Shown: one piece after another, positions 1 to 10,848 of the stretch
Numbering within the stretch: the stretch's first letter is position 1
Layout: every line of letters begins with the position of its first letter
Origin: Acestrorhynchus altus
Taxonomy: Eukaryota > Chordata > Actinopteri > Characiformes > Acestrorhynchidae
DNA length: 64,000 bases
NCBI GenBank assembly: GCA_034509495.1
Contig: CM067503.1
Span: 11,436,463-11,500,462, forward strand
Reading direction: 5' to 3'
Notes under the pieces: generated by a model
Seen by the model: the letters and a program-made list of their open reading frames with translations, nothing else
What the model was told of the DNA's origin: nothing
Databases searched by the model: none
Translations under genes and position numbers: made by a program

Positions 1-132
1 TATTATTATTATTATTATTATTATTACTTTCTCAACCTAATCTCCACCTGCTCTTTCAGAAACAATCAACAACAAAAATAATAATTAATAATTATTAATA
101 ATAAAAATAATATCAATAATCACCATCATCAC

Positions 133-190
<58 letters not shown>
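1..190. repeat. (ATT)n microsatellites, two tracts
   Basis: (TTA)n at 1-26, cut by the window edge, and at 133-190 (about 19 units), separated by AT-rich DNA. Confidence 0.95.
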
Positions 191-191
<1 letters not shown>

Positions 192-388
192 GACTAAAGT
201 CCAGAGAAGGAACCCATTTGCTCAAAACACACATATAAGAGCAGCTAATCGGCTGCTTCAGTTGTGGCAGATAGAGATTAGGTGGAAAACTGCTGGAGCT
301 TACAGAGCTCAGGGACACTGCTGATTCTGAATTAGTTCACAGGCAAACCCATTCATCAGGCAGTGACCTCGACCTTCACTAAAGCCAA

Positions 389-390
<2 letters not shown>

Positions 391-451
<61 letters not shown>
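391..451. repeat. (GT)n microsatellite
   Basis: About 30 uninterrupted GT units. Confidence 0.97.
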
Positions 452-452
<1 letters not shown>

Positions 453-714
453 CTACAGAGCACACACCTGCTTTGATCAATCATCTACTAAACATCTCCA
501 TCGATTAGTGAGCCGTACCACATGGCCCACTTCATACTTCTACTACTACTACACACACACTACAATCATCATGGCTCTGATGTATGTTGTATTATTTAAA
601 AACATAAAAAACACAATCTAATGGAAGTAAATGGAAAAAGATTTGAGACTCATTTTGAATAGTCTACAAATGGATTTGCACTCATCATTGGAAAAAAAAT
701 GAACCCAGAAGGAA

Positions 715-1050
715 TCAAATGATTTCAATGTATGACAGCAATGGTGTCGTGCCAGACTGTCCAGACTTGAGTCCCACTTTTACCTTGTTGGAGAAGACCA
801 ATAAATCTGTGTGGGGAGGCACCATGTTCAAGATCAATAGTGTGTTGTCACGTGTCTTACGTCCAGAAGGCCCGGTGTGGGGTGAAATCCCAGAATAAAA
901 AATGTGTGGGACTGCAGCTGGATGCCTTATCAACAATCCATCCCTACCACAAATATATTCAAGATAGATATTCAAGCTGCATGGGATGGATTATTGCAGG
1001 ACAATGTTTAAGAATCTCTACAACTCCATGCTGAGACGTCTGTCATGTTG
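715..1050 (+). pseudogene. Tc1-like transposase C-terminal fossil
   Basis: Around 970-1045 the plus strand reads DIQAAWDGLLQ, then after a one-base slip KNLYNSMLRRLSCC. This matches the minus-strand fragment at 26640-26890, which has IQAAWDLLTQNTFRNLYNS. The upstream part (about 720-900) may be the preceding domain but is too damaged to read. It is a dead copy of a Tc1-like family. Confidence 0.6.
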
Positions 1051-2750
1051 TGCTATACTCAATGCCATATTTCTAGTCGCCATAATTATATGTCTAACTG
1101 AAGTTGTAGCTCAATAAATATTGCTCAAAATCATATATTATTATGGTTAGAGTCTAAATAGTATTATGCCACTATATAATCATATTATAACTTAATGTAG
1201 CATTGTTCCCCTTAAAATACTCAAAACTCCAATCTTGGCTACATCCTAAAGTACATTATGTAACTTTAGGGAAGCTAGGACAACACAACTACCGTGTAAC
1301 CCAAGTCATATTTATTTAAATTCCTATAATATTCCTGTCGATTCTGTATCTCAGCTTGTAAAATGCTTGTGAAAACCATGTCTTTTAGCAGTGGTGTAAA
1401 ATTTCCTGACTAAAGGGGCATCCCCACAGTAAGAAATGTCAATTATTGCATAATGCTGCTTAATTGGACTAAACTGCATGCTTTGCTCCTGAGTAATACA
1501 ACCATCAAGCAATGCCATGTCTCTCTGTGTAGGTAGGCTGGCCCTTCTTCCTCTTCCATCGCTTCCATGAGCGGATTTCTAGCCAGTGCAGCAGAACTGT
1601 CAGTTAGTGTTCTCTTACACTCGTGTTCTCATTTCCCTTTAGCCTAAATGTAGTTGATTAGCATGGACTTGCCTTTTTCCGTCCATTAATAGACATGTTC
1701 ATATCAGACTATTACAAATGCTGCTTCAATCTTGTTTAAAAATAGAGACATTATGACATGGTACGGAGCAATGTTTATGACATCATAGGTTAACCTTTAG
1801 GAAGAAATGCTATTCCAATCTTCGGAGTAGAAATTTCCACCATCAAGCTCTATTCCTGTGTTTCTAAATACTGGCCTTAGAGGCAAGACCTGCCCTGCAA
1901 ATGTTATTATTTTATGTATTTCCCTGTTCCAACACAACTGATTCTGCTGATGCTGTTACAGGGGGTATATTAAAGCAGTGCAAGGCACATTTGGGTGCCT
2001 CCAGGGCCAGGGATGAGAAACACTGCTATGGAAATTGTTGTGGGATTAGTTCCTCAGTAACAAGCTGTGTTTGTAAAAAGAATATATATCTTCTCATTGA
2101 TAAAACTGTCACATCCAGACAGCAACAAAATCAGCAGACATTGGGTGATATTAGTGTGTTTGATTCACATTTTCACATGAACTGATGTCAAACGCTGGTT
2201 CAGAAAATGGTTCCAACAACAGTTTCCTTTTTCAGAAACCTTTTGTTTAGCAATTCAGAAAGTGTTTCATATCTAGCATATCTCTGATATATGCACTTGG
2301 AGAATAAATATAAAATGTAGTAGTGAACAAAAAAAAATGTTTTTCCTAATGTGAAGAGACATCTGCCTGGAAGAACACAGAGATGTGAATCTGGATGAGA
2401 CTAAACTGATCAGAGGATTGCTGACTTCAGGTTATTCAACTTGTGAAGTTCTTAGATGGCAACTGAGGAAAACTCAGACATGGTCGACCCATGAATAAAA
2501 TCACAAAAGATTCCCCATAAAAGAGAGAATTACACCAGGATCTTATGTACATTTTATACCATCCAGATTAGCCTTGGCGGGTGAATTTACTTTGACTTTC
2601 CCACATTTTGAGCTCTAACTGATTGTAGCATTATATACAAATGCCATCACACACTCGGCTCATCCTGTGTTGAGTTGCTATGTAATAAAGGTAAGAGTAC
2701 GTGGTCTTCAAAATGAAGACAAGACATCACCAAACTTTTGACAGGAACAT
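1051..2750. other. Intergenic, no recognised feature
   Basis: AT-rich single-copy-looking DNA. The short open frame at 1901-2185 shows no domain or codon signature. Confidence 0.6.
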
Positions 2751-3045
2751 ATGCACACACAAAAACAAGTGAAATCAGTGTGCGTGTGTGTGTGCGTGTG
2801 TGCATACGTGCGTGCGTGTGCTTGTGATGCTGATGTGCTGTTAGCGGGGTGTGAGAGCCAGTGTGAGTGCACAGACATGCTGACAGTTCCACACAGTGTG
2901 TGGCTGGGAAACAGAAGGAAAAGCATTGATGTTGTGAAGGTGTGTGGGTGGCTTTGATTTCAACTTGTGCCAAATAGGAGGGAGGGAGGGAGGTAGATGG
3001 AGGGATAATGAAGGAATGAATAGAGGTGTGGAGGCACGGAGGAGG

Positions 3046-3165
3046 AGGACCGTGGGCGATTTGGAGAGATGTTTATTGTTTGGGTGTTTGTGGGCAAGTC
3101 TCTAATTAGCTTTAGAGCAAAAAGAAGATGCTCCAAGTCATTGTAGCATTTCCTAACCCAGACAC
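3046..3165. promoter_or_regulatory. Candidate conserved non-coding element
   Basis: Non-repetitive, complex sequence holding a forkhead-type TGTTTATTGTTT, a homeobox-type CTAATTAG and 'AAGATGCTCCAAGTCATTGT'. It stands out from the simple-sequence surroundings. Conservation cannot be tested here. Confidence 0.3.
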
Positions 3166-3754
3166 AGCACGGTGGGTGTGCATACGTAAGTGTGTGAGGA
3201 ACAAAAATGAGAAGGTATGCACGTATGTTTTCATGTAAATGTCCAATGTTGGGGGCTAAAATTTTGCATTATAAAAAGAGGTTTTATAATCTCATTTTTG
3301 AATTTTGATTTTTGAACATTCAAATTGTGACTCTGCAAAATGATCAAATATTGACTCCATACACTGGAGCTCCTTTCAATAAAACTGAGCTAATTACTCA
3401 CACAGCAAACAACATACTAGTCTCCAAATCAACATTTGGAGACTCGCTTTTTCATTAAATGCAGCTAATAAGTCATGTTGATGTGAGGATATGAACCCAT
3501 GGTGACGTATGTCTCACAAACCATCTAAATGATGTGGGAGGTTTCTCACAGTACTTTGTCCTTCACTTACACTCATAAAGTAATAGGAAGAGTAGTTATA
3601 TTTTTTAACCTATCCTGTTGTGCACATATGGGACTTCATCCACCACATTTAACCCATGCTCACACAGTGATACACACTTACACACTAGTGACGTCACACA
3701 CCAGTGAGCACACATGCCTGGAGCAGTGGGCAGGCCTATCAGTGAAATAAAGAC

Positions 3755-3872
3755 CAGACTTCACATTCAGTGCCTTGCTCAAGGGCACTTCAGTCATCTA
3801 GTGCAAGGGCAGTTCAGGGAGTCAAACCAGCAACCTTCTAGTCACAAGGCTGGTTGCCTGCCCAGCAGACCA
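3755..3872 (-). mobile_element. tRNA-derived SINE, minus strand
   Basis: On the minus strand: an A-box-like stretch near the head (TCTGCTGGGCAGG), 'CAACCAGCCTTGTGACTAGA', and B-box-like 'GGTTTGACTCC'. These are followed by 'GAAGTGCCCTTGAGCAAGGC', shared with the copy at 19836. It sits immediately next to an (ACCAAG)n hexamer array. Confidence 0.7.
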
Positions 3873-3873
3873 C

Positions 3874-3923
3874 ACCAAGACCAAGACCAAGACCAAGACC
3901 AAGACCAAGACCAAGTCCAAGAC
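3874..3923. repeat. (ACCAAG)n hexamer array
   Basis: About eight hexamer units (one variant, CCAAGT) next to the head of the minus-strand SINE at 3755-3872. Telomere-like only in unit length. Confidence 0.9.
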
Positions 3924-4274
3924 CCGACCCTACCCTAAATGCTGAAGACCCTAAATGTGAATGTGTGAACATGTACAAAATGCTGGTGTCTTTATTTAAT
4001 GTTTGAGACAAAACAAGCCCATTTTTAAAGTATATTTTTATACTTAATATAGATTTCACATGTTACGTGGGTGAGGAGCAATAATTGTATTTTAAAGATG
4101 GGCAGGGCATCGTCTGTCAAAAGTGAAGTCACCACAGGTCTATCGCCTCTGCAGGCTGGATGCAGTATGATGATTTACATCATCCATTGCCATTCATTTC
4201 AATGGCAAAACCGCCATTTTTCTCCTCTATACTGTATTTCCATCCCCACTCTCTAATTCCAGCAGTTCTTTTTG

Positions 4275-4760
4275 CCTGTGCCAATATTGGCAAACATTAT
4301 TCTAAAGGTTATTCAGCTTTATTCATAAAAGGCAGGGTCATAATAAAACGATGCGTTTATGACTAGGAATGTTTGATGGCCTTGGTGACAAGAGATGATA
4401 TGATTTGAGAGGGGAGCCCAGGCCTCTGTGTCTGTGGGCGGGTCTAACCAAATGAGAAGGCGGGTCTACCACCACCTTCAGTCTCAGGTTGCAAATTTGA
4501 CAACAAGGTGGACGATTTTATTGAGTTACTTTGAATAAGTAATCAATCCGTAATTTTTATTAGTTTGTTAGGCTGCAGGCAGTGGAAGCTTATACCACAT
4601 CAATTGTCCAGTTCCTACTGGACTTCTGGACAGCCATGGCCTGTTTTGCAGCTGTGGCCTGGTGGTTATAGAACCAGGTTGATGATTTTGGCTTGATTTT
4701 TATAGAACAGAAGGTAATGGAACTGTGTCGTCCATTGTTAATATACAGTCATTAGTGTGG
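4275..4760 (+). repeat. Unnamed dispersed repeat, copy A, split by an insertion
   Basis: Copy A matches the complement of 53675-53960 over 'GTTATTCAGCTTTATTCATA', 'GTCTAACCAAATGAGAAGGC' and 'TTAATATACAGTCATT'. Between about 4515 and 4688 it carries roughly 170 extra bases absent from copy B. Short similar strings (GGACGATTTT and TGATGATTTT) lie at the two edges, as a target duplication would. The insert ends with a SINE-like A box (GCTGTGGCCTGGTGG). I do not recognise the host family. Confidence 0.65.
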
Positions 4761-5219
4761 ATCAGATATGGTGGCCACAAAAAAAATCATGTGACTGAAA
4801 CTGTAGAATATTACTGTGGACATATTGGTTAATATTAATTAACATAAATTGAAATTATGTGGCAAATTCCCTGTGTATGGGGAGCATGTTAACAAGCAAA
4901 CCTTTCTGAACTTGGTGTATATCACCAAACCACATTGAGGAATTGTTTTGTTTTGTTTTTGCTAAATTGTCATTTTCATATATTCACAGAGGTGATGATA
5001 TTACCATTATGGATGGTGGTATTCCAGTTCCAGTGACACACATCGTGTTGCTGAAGTGTAAACACAATACTGCTTCATGTGCTGAATGACGGATGGATGA
5101 TCCCTGTGTAAGAGAAGCAGATGCATCTGTCTGCCTCTCTCCTACACAGCCAAACACTAACACAAGCAGACACCTCCGATCTCAGCCAAAAGTTTCGAGT
5201 GGGTAAGAAGCAACCAGCA

Positions 5220-5233
5220 GTTGCCATAGCAAC
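5220..5233. promoter_or_regulatory. RFX X-box (GTTGCCATAGCAAC)
   Basis: Exact string GTTGCCATAGCAAC: two RFX half-sites (GTTGCC and, inverted, GTTGCT) with a 2-base gap, one base short of a perfect palindrome. RFX factors bind this in ciliary gene promoters and other enhancers. It lies about 26 kb downstream of the klhl24 poly(A) candidate with no gene visible nearby. Confidence 0.6.
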
Positions 5234-5254
5234 AGCCTCCTGTCTCTGCTGCTG

Positions 5255-6330
5255 CCAGTCTACCCATCTCTCTCTCCCTCTCTGTTTCTATGTACTTCTC
5301 TCCTTCTCTTTCTCTCTTCCTCGTTCTGTCCTCCCTCTCCCCCTCTTTCATTCCCTTTCTCTCTATCCAACTTTTTTTCTCCATCCCCCTCTTTGTCAAT
5401 CTCATTTTCTCTCTCATTCTATTTTTGTTGTCTACCCCCTCACCCTGGGAGAGAAGCAGAGAGAATGAGAGAAGTAAAAAGGAAGAGAAGGAGAAAGACA
5501 TGGAGAGAGGATGAGGAGAGAATCAGAGAGGAACAATTGGAAAGAGAAAGGAAGAGGAGAGAGAAAGAGAAAGAGAGAGAGGGGGGACGGGAAAAAAGGA
5601 AAGAAGTAAAGAGGAAGAGAAGGAGAAAGACAGATGAGGAAAAAAGAGGCAGGGAGGAAGAGTAGGAAAAAAGAGAGGAGGAGAGAGGAAGAGAAGGAGA
5701 TATAGGAGAGGAGGAGAGAGGATGAGGAGCAGACAGGAAGAGAAGGAAAGTGAGAAGGAGGAGGTGAGAGGAAGAGAGGGGGAGAAAGAGGAAAAGAGAT
5801 AGAGAGGAGAGGAGGAGGAGAGCTCCTGCTCTCCTTTCTCTCTCCTTTTCTTCCTCTCTGTTTCTCTCATCCTCTTTCCCTCTTTCCTTTTCTTCATCTC
5901 TGTCTCTCCTCTTCCTCCTTCTCTGTCTTCTACCCTCTCTCCTCCTCTTCCTTCTCCTCCCCATCCTCCCCTTCTCTTTCTCTCTCTCTCTCACCTTCCC
6001 TTTTTCTCCCCCCTTCCTCTACCTCACTCTTTTGGTCGTATATCTCTGTCCTTTCTTTTTTCCTGTACTCACCTATCTTTCCTCGCTCTCTTTCTCCTTA
6101 CATCTCTCCCTCTATCTCCATTTGTTTTTCCTTCCTCTCTCTGTCTCTGTTTACCGTCTGTTTACCTCTTGCCTTCTATTCGTCTGTCTTCTCTATCTCT
6201 GTCTTTCTGTCGCTCTTTATTTTCATTCCTTTCCCCTCTTTTTACCTTCCTCTCTTCCTCTATGTTTCTTTCTCTCTCTCCCTCCTTCCTTTTCTTCGAT
6301 ACCTCTATATTCTCTATTTTTCTAGCTAAC
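5255..6330. repeat. 1.1-kb polypurine/polypyrimidine block with strand switches
   Basis: The plus strand is pyrimidine-rich at 5262-5445, almost pure purine at 5450-5822, then pyrimidine-rich again at 5825-6320. The switch at 5821 reads GGAGGAGAGCTCCTGCTCTC, so the purine arm faces a roughly complementary pyrimidine arm. The long Glu/Arg/Lys- and Ser/Leu/Phe-rich open frames here come from composition, not coding. It may form H-DNA or hairpins. Confidence 0.8.
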
Positions 6331-6929
6331 AGCAGCCACTAGCCAATCTGTCAATATGTTGTTAGTACACATCAGGAGATCACACAGCAGACAACTTATG
6401 ATGATGTCATAAACCCTATTCAGATGGGATTTACATGGGGACCAACGGGGGGCCTTCTGTGATTTTATTTTCATGCAGACTGATCATGTGGTTTTTCTCT
6501 GTCTTCTGCTAAGAAAATAACAACTCAGTGATCACATAATCATTTCAGTCATTTTCAGGTTCACATCTCTTGGTTTTCCAGGCAGATGTTTCTCACTTCA
6601 TGCTTCATGATTGCTACATTAGTCATATTGCAGTAGCTTCTGTATAATAGTTTAATAATAGTATAATATTTGTTTTACTTTTTGCAATACACTTATTTAT
6701 ATATATATATATATATTCGTGTGTGTGGTTTTTAAAATAAATTAAAAAAGACACCATGCAAGGGGCACCAACCAAAATCTTGCCTAAGGCACCACATTGG
6801 TCAGGGCCAGCTTTGTTCTTAACCTTATGACCCATGCATTTTAGACCTTTTAGAGGGGAAACCCACCCACACCCACCCACACACACACAGTTACAAACTC
6901 AGTCACAGACACACAGAGGACAGATCAGT

Positions 6930-7030
6930 GTGTGAAACATGGTGAGTGCTGCCTCCAGCCAGTGTTAGACTAACAGCCACCAATTAAACTCTCCCTAAAG
7001 GCCCACTAATTAGCGATGATGAGGCTTCCA
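6930..7030. promoter_or_regulatory. Candidate conserved non-coding element
   Basis: Non-repetitive stretch with paired homeobox-type cores: ACCAATTAAAC and ACTAATTAGCGATGATGAGG. It is bounded by CA-rich DNA on both sides. Inference from sequence texture only. Confidence 0.3.
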
Positions 7031-7107
7031 AATTGATCTATCACATACAAATGCATTCATTATTAATGCATGGCAGCACACATTCATACTCTCCCTCACA
7101 CATTCTC

Positions 7108-7110
<3 letters not shown>

Positions 7111-7157
<47 letters not shown>
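7111..7157. repeat. (CA)n microsatellite
   Basis: About 23 units, uninterrupted. Confidence 0.97.
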
Positions 7158-7159
<2 letters not shown>

Positions 7160-7384
7160 ACACAGAGAACCAAAAACAAACTAGCTCCATTCATTCCATT
7201 AGTGTTATTATTTTAACACTCATTGGACATTAGTTGTCCATACGTAACCAGAGAGTGTTTTCTGTTGATTTGGCTCTGAACTCCAGCACATTTTCCAATA
7301 TACAGATACCATTTCTGATTAGTGAGTTCAGCTACTTTAAAGTAAGATTATGTAGCATTTCACCTTAAAACAACAGCTTCTAAA

Positions 7385-7690
7385 TCATTTTGTCTCCATC
7401 ATTGCTAATCTGGTCAGAATTGGATTCTGAAGATCATCACACAATACTTCTGGAATGAGTTGGAGTGCTAGAACTAATCATCCAACAATATCAACATCTG
7501 AACTAATGCTTCTGTGACTGAATTCAATCAAATCCTTACAGCAATGTTCCAAAAAAAATCTACTGACAAGCCTTCCAAGAAGATTAAAATTTACAATACA
7601 GCAGCAAAGAAGGGGCAGACTTTTCATTTTCCTTGGTTTTGGAAGAAACACTGGATGAACAGGTGTCTACATACTTTTTACATTTGCACT
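7385..7690 (+). mobile_element. Tc1-type fossil, copy 1 of a five-copy family (C-terminal coding plus 3' end)
   Basis: Markers shared with copies at 12940, 26440, 52440 and (inverted) 17240: 'TGAGTTGGAGTGCTAGAA', 'CAGCAATGTTCCAAAA', 'GACAAGCCTTCCAAGAAGA', then 'GAAGAAACACTGGATGAACA' and 'GGTGTCTACATACTTT'. This corresponds to the end of a Tc1-like transposase and its 3' edge known from many fish genomes. Coding is broken. Confidence 0.55.
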
Positions 7691-7939
7691 CTATTTTTAG
7701 AAAGCTGTAAAAGAGAGAGGAGAGTGGTGGATAAAGTGAATGAAATGAACTGCAGATGTATCCATATACTCTCTATATATTCTCCTGTTTTTTCTTTCAC
7801 ACACACACACACATTTTTTTTACTAAGTATCACTCTGTGAGTGTGTGAAGTGTCTCAGCTGAGTTCTGACGTCAGAGCAAGGAGTGAAGCATAAGATCTA
7901 AGAGAGAGTGCCATTAAAGTTTCATTCAAAGAAAGTTAG

Positions 7940-7947
7940 AGAGAGGG

Positions 7948-7988
<41 letters not shown>

Positions 7989-8059
7989 AGAGAGAGAGAG
8001 AGGGAGAACTGACTTAAGCTACTGCAGTACCGTAATGCAAAAACACAGTAAGAAACTTC

Positions 8060-8110
<51 letters not shown>

Positions 8111-8111
8111 A
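7940..8111. repeat. Compound (GA)n and (GAAA)n microsatellites
   Basis: (GA)n at about 7951-8002 with one interruption, then (GAAA)n at 8061-8111, about 12 units, separated by about 60 bp. Confidence 0.95.
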
Positions 8112-8278
8112 ATTTGAAATTGTCTCTATCACTTCTTTCTTGCATTTTATCAACTGGACACAAGACCTCTTAAAACATTTGAAAAAACCTGCATAAGCCA
8201 CAGTTGTAGCACAGATTTACAAAATGTGGAGAGAAGATATTTTTGAATTAAATTTTCATCTTCACTAATGGGTTATTC

Positions 8279-8441
8279 CAGTGGTTCTCAATCCTGGTCC
8301 TTGAGTACCACTGCCCTGCTTGTTTTAGAGTTTTGCTGCTGTACCGTACCCAGTTTGGCTCATTAAGGGCTTGTGACAGTTAGGAGAAACTCTAAAACCA
8401 GCAGGGCAATGGTACTCCAGCACCAGGATTGAGAACCACTG
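8279..8441. mobile_element. hAT-type MITE with 8-bp target duplication
   Basis: 163 bp. The ends are inverted: CAGTGGTTCTCAATCCTGGT and CCAGGATTGAGAACCACTG. The flanks read GGTTATTC and GGTTATTT, an 8-bp duplication with one mismatch, the size typical of hAT transposons. The interior is partly palindromic (CACTGCCCTGCT versus AGCAGGGCAATG) and has no coding. Confidence 0.85.
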
Positions 8442-9439
8442 GGTTATTTGATCATCTTTTAATACTTTATCAATGGTCTGTCTCTGTCTCCTGTCTCTGA
8501 GGCCCCTGAAGTTATAATTCAAGTAAATTGCATTTGATCTTGACCGAGTTTACTAACCATCATTAGTACAAACTCTGATACTGTAGGACCTTAACTATGC
8601 TGCATAGCTAAACAATGAGCTATAATCAATGAGCTACAATCATCCGTTACTTGTTAGCTGCATAAGAGAAGCAAACTTCTCACCAAGCAATAAACAGAGT
8701 TGGTGTTACATAAAAAGTATGTGGTGTCACATAACAAATGTATCTGTATTCAGTTACAGATAAAATCAGTCATCAGAACAGAGATACACATATCCTGGGT
8801 GATTACCAGCAGGAAAAAATAAAAAATAAATAAATCAGAAGACTAAATAAATAATAAAAATCTAACTTTTACAGGCAGCATACATTTACTTCATTCATTT
8901 GTGTTGTCTGTGGTTGGCATGGAAACAAACAAGCTGACCACATGTTTGGGAACCAGCAGAATATCTGCTTATTTTCACTTAGAAAATCCACAATAATTAA
9001 AAAGTAAAAGGAAGTCAGATGATGTTTGGAATGTTTTGGGGATGACATAATTTTGTAAAGCTGATTTTCATCAAACCCTCCACCAGTTGCCATCCTGCTA
9101 TCACAGACTACAGAAATGTAACCATTACGACTTAACTACACCTCAACATAACAGCAGATGTGGTGGTTCAGTGACTTCTTATAAATAATCTATAAGTAAT
9201 TTGACAAGGGCAGGATGGGTCCCCCCTTGTGAGTACGGTTCCTCCTACAGTTTCTTTCTCCAGCTCTATTACAGAAAGAAATGAACCATTTTTATTCTTT
9301 ATTCTTTTTTATACTTTGTGTTGTTGATCTTTTTTCCTGTTTTGCATTCTGTTAATCTGCTTTTCAACCGCATAAAAAATAAATAAATAAATAAAAATAA
9401 AGGTTCAATACAAATAAAAAAAAATGTACCTCTATCAAT

Positions 9440-9483
9440 GTATGTGTGTGTTTGTGTGTGTGTGAGATAGAAATTAAAAGAGA

Positions 9484-9522
<39 letters not shown>

Positions 9523-9632
9523 TACAGCAGATTATGAAGTCCTGAAATTTTCCCAGAAATGCTCTAGGGCATTCAGAGCACTTATTACTGTAAGATGGAG
9601 AGGAGGTGTGTGTGTGTGTGTGTGTGTGTGTG
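9440..9632. repeat. Cluster of (GT)n and (GA)n microsatellites
   Basis: Short GT tract at 9440-9465, (GA)n at 9479-9522 and (GT)n at 9606-9632. Confidence 0.93.
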
Positions 9633-9855
9633 GGTCAGTCAAGTGGTGAGTTACATCACAGAGCACAGCAGAGGGGACATTTTAATCAGTGGATGAAGGA
9701 CAGGACACTGGCTCAAAAAGACCTGCCAGACTCCACCACCCGCAAAGCCACTGCAGATGAGCATATGTCCATCCACAGCCAGCTGCATCCGGACTCTGAA
9801 ACATATATTTGAGGGAAAGGAGGTCAGCATGATTTGATGCTGGGATGCTGTTAAT

Positions 9856-9858
<3 letters not shown>

Positions 9859-9936
<78 letters not shown>

Positions 9937-9947
9937 TATGTGTGTCT
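9859..9947. repeat. (GT)n microsatellite
   Basis: About 35 pure units (9859-9928) followed by an interrupted tail. Confidence 0.97.
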
Positions 9948-10594
9948 GTTTATACATTCCCAGGACAAAACATATCTAGACTGTGTCCTGAACCAGAGAA
10001 ACACAGAGATAGCCCACCTTCAGTCCTATTAAAATACTGACCAGTCTATCAGTCAAGACATATGTGACATCAGACATGTTTCTTTATTCAGAGGTAAATG
10101 TTAGTCTAATTTTGTTAACAAACATTGGGCATAAAAATGAGGTTTTAAAAACAACATTCAGAAAAACATCACAAGTCAATAACTTATTAAACACTACAAC
10201 AGCTGAGACAGACCTCCTGTGTGTACAGGTCTTTCACTTTCAGTATATACTGTAACTACATTTTATTCTGACTCTGAGATTATCAGTTAGACATATTGAC
10301 AAAGCAGCTGTCTGAGAATTTCAGGGTCTTTTTTTTCCATGCAATGTATGATACAGATAGTTTCCCCACTATTCCAGCATGTCTGTCTTTACCTTAGCAA
10401 TGTAATAGTTGTAATAATATTGGTAATAACTTACTAATAAGTTATTTAGAACTTCATCAGAGAAAAACACCATGATCAGAGAGAATAGGATGGAAATCAC
10501 AATAGAGAAGTAAGGAGTTGGCGCTGGACATCATTACCACTAATAATATAATTACAAATAATATTATTAACTAAACAAAATAAACACAGTATCA

Positions 10595-10848
10595 CATAGT
10601 TTCAGGGGCCTGGGGTTGTGGGTTCGTTTTGTGCCCAGGTCACCATCTATGAGATGTTTGTTATGTTCTTCCTGTATCCAGGCGTATGAAAATGCACATG
10701 GTAGGTGAATTGGTCATGCTAAATTGTCCTCTAGGTATGAGTCTGAAAGTGTGTGGTACCCTGATATGACCCCTGCGCCCACTGACTCCAGGTGGGGTAT
10801 GGCTCGACCATGACCCTTTCCAGGAATAAGTGGATAAGAGACTCACTG
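10595..10848 (+). mobile_element. tRNA-derived SINE with long conserved body, plus strand
   Basis: It has B-box-like 'GGGTTCGTTTTGTGCCC' near the start, 'TTCTTCCTGTATCCAGGCGT', 'TTGGTCATGCTAAATTGTCC', and 'GACTCCAGGTGGGGTATGGC'. It closes with 'CCAGGAATAAGTGGATAAGA'. This order is that of the common fish SINE whose tail resembles a CR1/L2-like LINE end. It is diverged from the consensus I know. Confidence 0.75.

Noticed and set aside
391..621. Cys/Val-repeat open frames over (GT)n tracts, also near 9606, 9858, 27386 and elsewhere
   Set aside because: Translation of dinucleotide repeats; not genes.
3755..3872. tRNA gene
   Set aside because: A and B boxes are part of a dispersed SINE with copies at 19836 and 63225; no cloverleaf can be drawn.
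5121..5994. Long open frames on both strands over the GA/CT block, up to 184 codons
   Set aside because: They overlap each other in several frames and are made only of Glu/Arg/Lys or Ser/Leu/Phe/Pro, as expected from purine- or pyrimidine-only DNA.
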